From assembly GCF_025148125.1 (NCBI RefSeq), contig NZ_CP102267.1, positions 921,001 to 985,000 of the forward strand: a stretch of 64,000 nucleotides of DNA, in the 5' to 3' direction. Shown piece by piece: positions 62,872 to 64,000 of the stretch. Below the pieces are notes generated by a model that worked only from the letters and a program-made list of their open reading frames with translations, was not told where the DNA came from and did no database searches. Made by a program: the position numbers and the translations under genes. Position 1 is the stretch's first letter. The number at the start of each line of letters is the position of its first letter. Source of the DNA: Blautia wexlerae DSM 19850 (GTDB taxonomy: Bacteria > Bacillota > Clostridia > Lachnospirales > Lachnospiraceae).

Positions 62872-64000
62872 TGGAACAGAAAAAAGCCTTAAATAGAAAG
62901 AAGCTGAAAGTGATTCTTGTAATATGTATCGTGATGATCGTGACAGCGGGAATCGGTCTGGCTGTTTACATACATCATGTGGATACTGTCACACTGGGAA
63001 GGAAAGTGAGTGTGTACAGGTTGGATGTATCGAAGCTTACTGTGGAAGAAGCACAGCAGAAAATATCTGAAGCATTTCAGAATAAAAAAATAACATTTCA
63101 TGAAGATGGAAAGGATGTTTATAATGTTTCAATGGAACAACTGGGATACAGTCTGGATCAGGACATTCTGAAAAGTGCACTGGAAACATTGAAACAGGAG
63201 AGAAGCGGGACATTTAAACTTTTTGCATCACAGAGAGATTATAAGATTGATTATCAGATCATCAGAGATGAAGCGCAGGAACAGGCAGCATTGTCTGCAG
63301 ATCATTTTGATGAAAAAGACAGAACAGAGCCTGAGGATGCACATATCCGATATAGTAAAAAGAAACAGAAATATGTGTTGGTGAAACAGGTTCCCGGAAA
63401 TCAGATTGATGAAAACAGGCTGTTGAGTTATGTGGAGGAAACTCTGGATAAAGATTTCGAAACAGAATTGCTTACATCTGATGTAAAGATGGAATTAAAC
63501 GAGGAAGTTTACCGGCAGCCGGATATTGAAGAATCAGGTGAAATGAAGCAGAAGGTGAAGAAGTTAAACAGCCTGTTGAGAAAATACCGCAGTACAACAG
63601 TTTCTTATCTGTTTGGTGAGGAAACGCAGGTGCTGGATTCAGACACGATCAGTTCCTGGCTGCAGATTAAAAATAGTGGTATAAGCATTGATAAGGATGC
63701 GGCTGCAGATTACATATCGAATATGGCAAATAAATATAATACTATTTATGTGCCGCGTACTTTTCATACATCGTTGGGAACGGATGTTACGGTTTCTGAT
63801 AATGAATATGGATACAGGATCGATCAGGATGCAGAGCTGACACAGCTTCTTGAAGATCTTAAAAGTGGTGAAGATGTATCCAGAGAGCCGGTGTACAGCA
63901 GCAGTGGCATGAAGAGAAACGGAACAGATGACCTGGCAGGCAATTATATAGAAGTAAGTCTTGATTCACAGCATTTATGGCTGTATAAAGATGGTGCGCT
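62872..64000 (+). CDS. L,D-transpeptidase (YkuD) with PG-binding-type domains, partial
   Basis: 376 codons are visible; the gene continues beyond the right edge. A basic N-terminus and one membrane helix (about residues 13-32) are followed by two copies of a PG_binding_4-like domain (residues about 40-280). The YkuD catalytic domain begins at YIEVSLDSQHLWLYKDGA, so its His and Cys lie outside the window. Such enzymes form 3-3 cross-links or attach proteins to peptidoglycan. The start ATG at 62872 follows AAAGGAAG at some distance. Confidence 0.85.

Overview
The window reads as chromosomal DNA of a spore-forming, low-GC Gram-positive anaerobe of the Clostridia, most likely family Lachnospiraceae. 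The evidence is the sporulation and coat genes (yabP, yabQ, a spoIIE homologue, cotS, cwlD), a diphosphate-type phosphofructokinase, class II aldolase, a T-box leader on proS, sortase B, strong AGGAGG ribosome-binding sites, and several GTG or TTG starts. Genus cannot be fixed from this sequence alone. Gene order is mostly conserved core, and there is no phage, plasmid or CRISPR.

Layout. 1-3922 (minus strand) is a surface-polymer O-acylation locus: SGNH hydrolase, DUF4358, MBOAT acyltransferase and a DHHW protein cut by the window edge. 4231-8564 holds a DUF308 membrane protein, an arginase-fold protein, lgt and a subtilase. 8725-11494 holds a nucleobase permease and pfp, facing an ABC exporter (11791-13512, minus). 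13670-16928 is a small protein, a vWA protein and a MoxR ATPase. Sortase B, a sirtuin and a DUF951 protein follow. 19106-24483 is the conserved rpsF-ssb-rpsR-gdpP-rplI-dnaB block with its own promoter and terminator. 24890-31362 holds a MerR regulator, a ferredoxin, a BMP-type nucleoside importer and a DUF1858 protein. mecA, a GH18 protein, cwlD and two large polytopic membrane proteins run to 40522. A complete insertion sequence (40989-42743) has landed between an SGNH-hydrolase gene and its apparent promoter. The right part holds sua5, rpiB, a dCMP deaminase, T-box-proS, cca, cotS, the sporulation/division block HU-rqcP-yabP-yabQ-divIC-spoIIE-tilS-hpt-ftsH, a GH13 enzyme, tRNA-Tyr, fba and a truncated L,D-transpeptidase.

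The most unusual content is between the genes: three families of dispersed palindromic elements. Family 3 is the strongest candidate for something undescribed. Its two copies (11506-11715 and 40577-40787) share a nearly identical framework, yet each has its own perfect 28-bp terminal inverted repeat and its own central stem. Arm sequences differ between copies while pairing is kept within each copy, as in a covarying structured RNA or a hairpin-templated mobile element. Family 2 (GTTACTGTTCAC ends, up to about 150 bp) is built from exchangeable hairpin modules, and one copy supplies the last codons and stop of cotS. Family 1 is a 43-98 bp hairpin ending in TATAGCAAT/ATTGCTATA whose changes are mostly G-U compatible.

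All calls come from reading the sequence by eye. Functions rest on recognised motifs and gene order; no database search or folding program was run.
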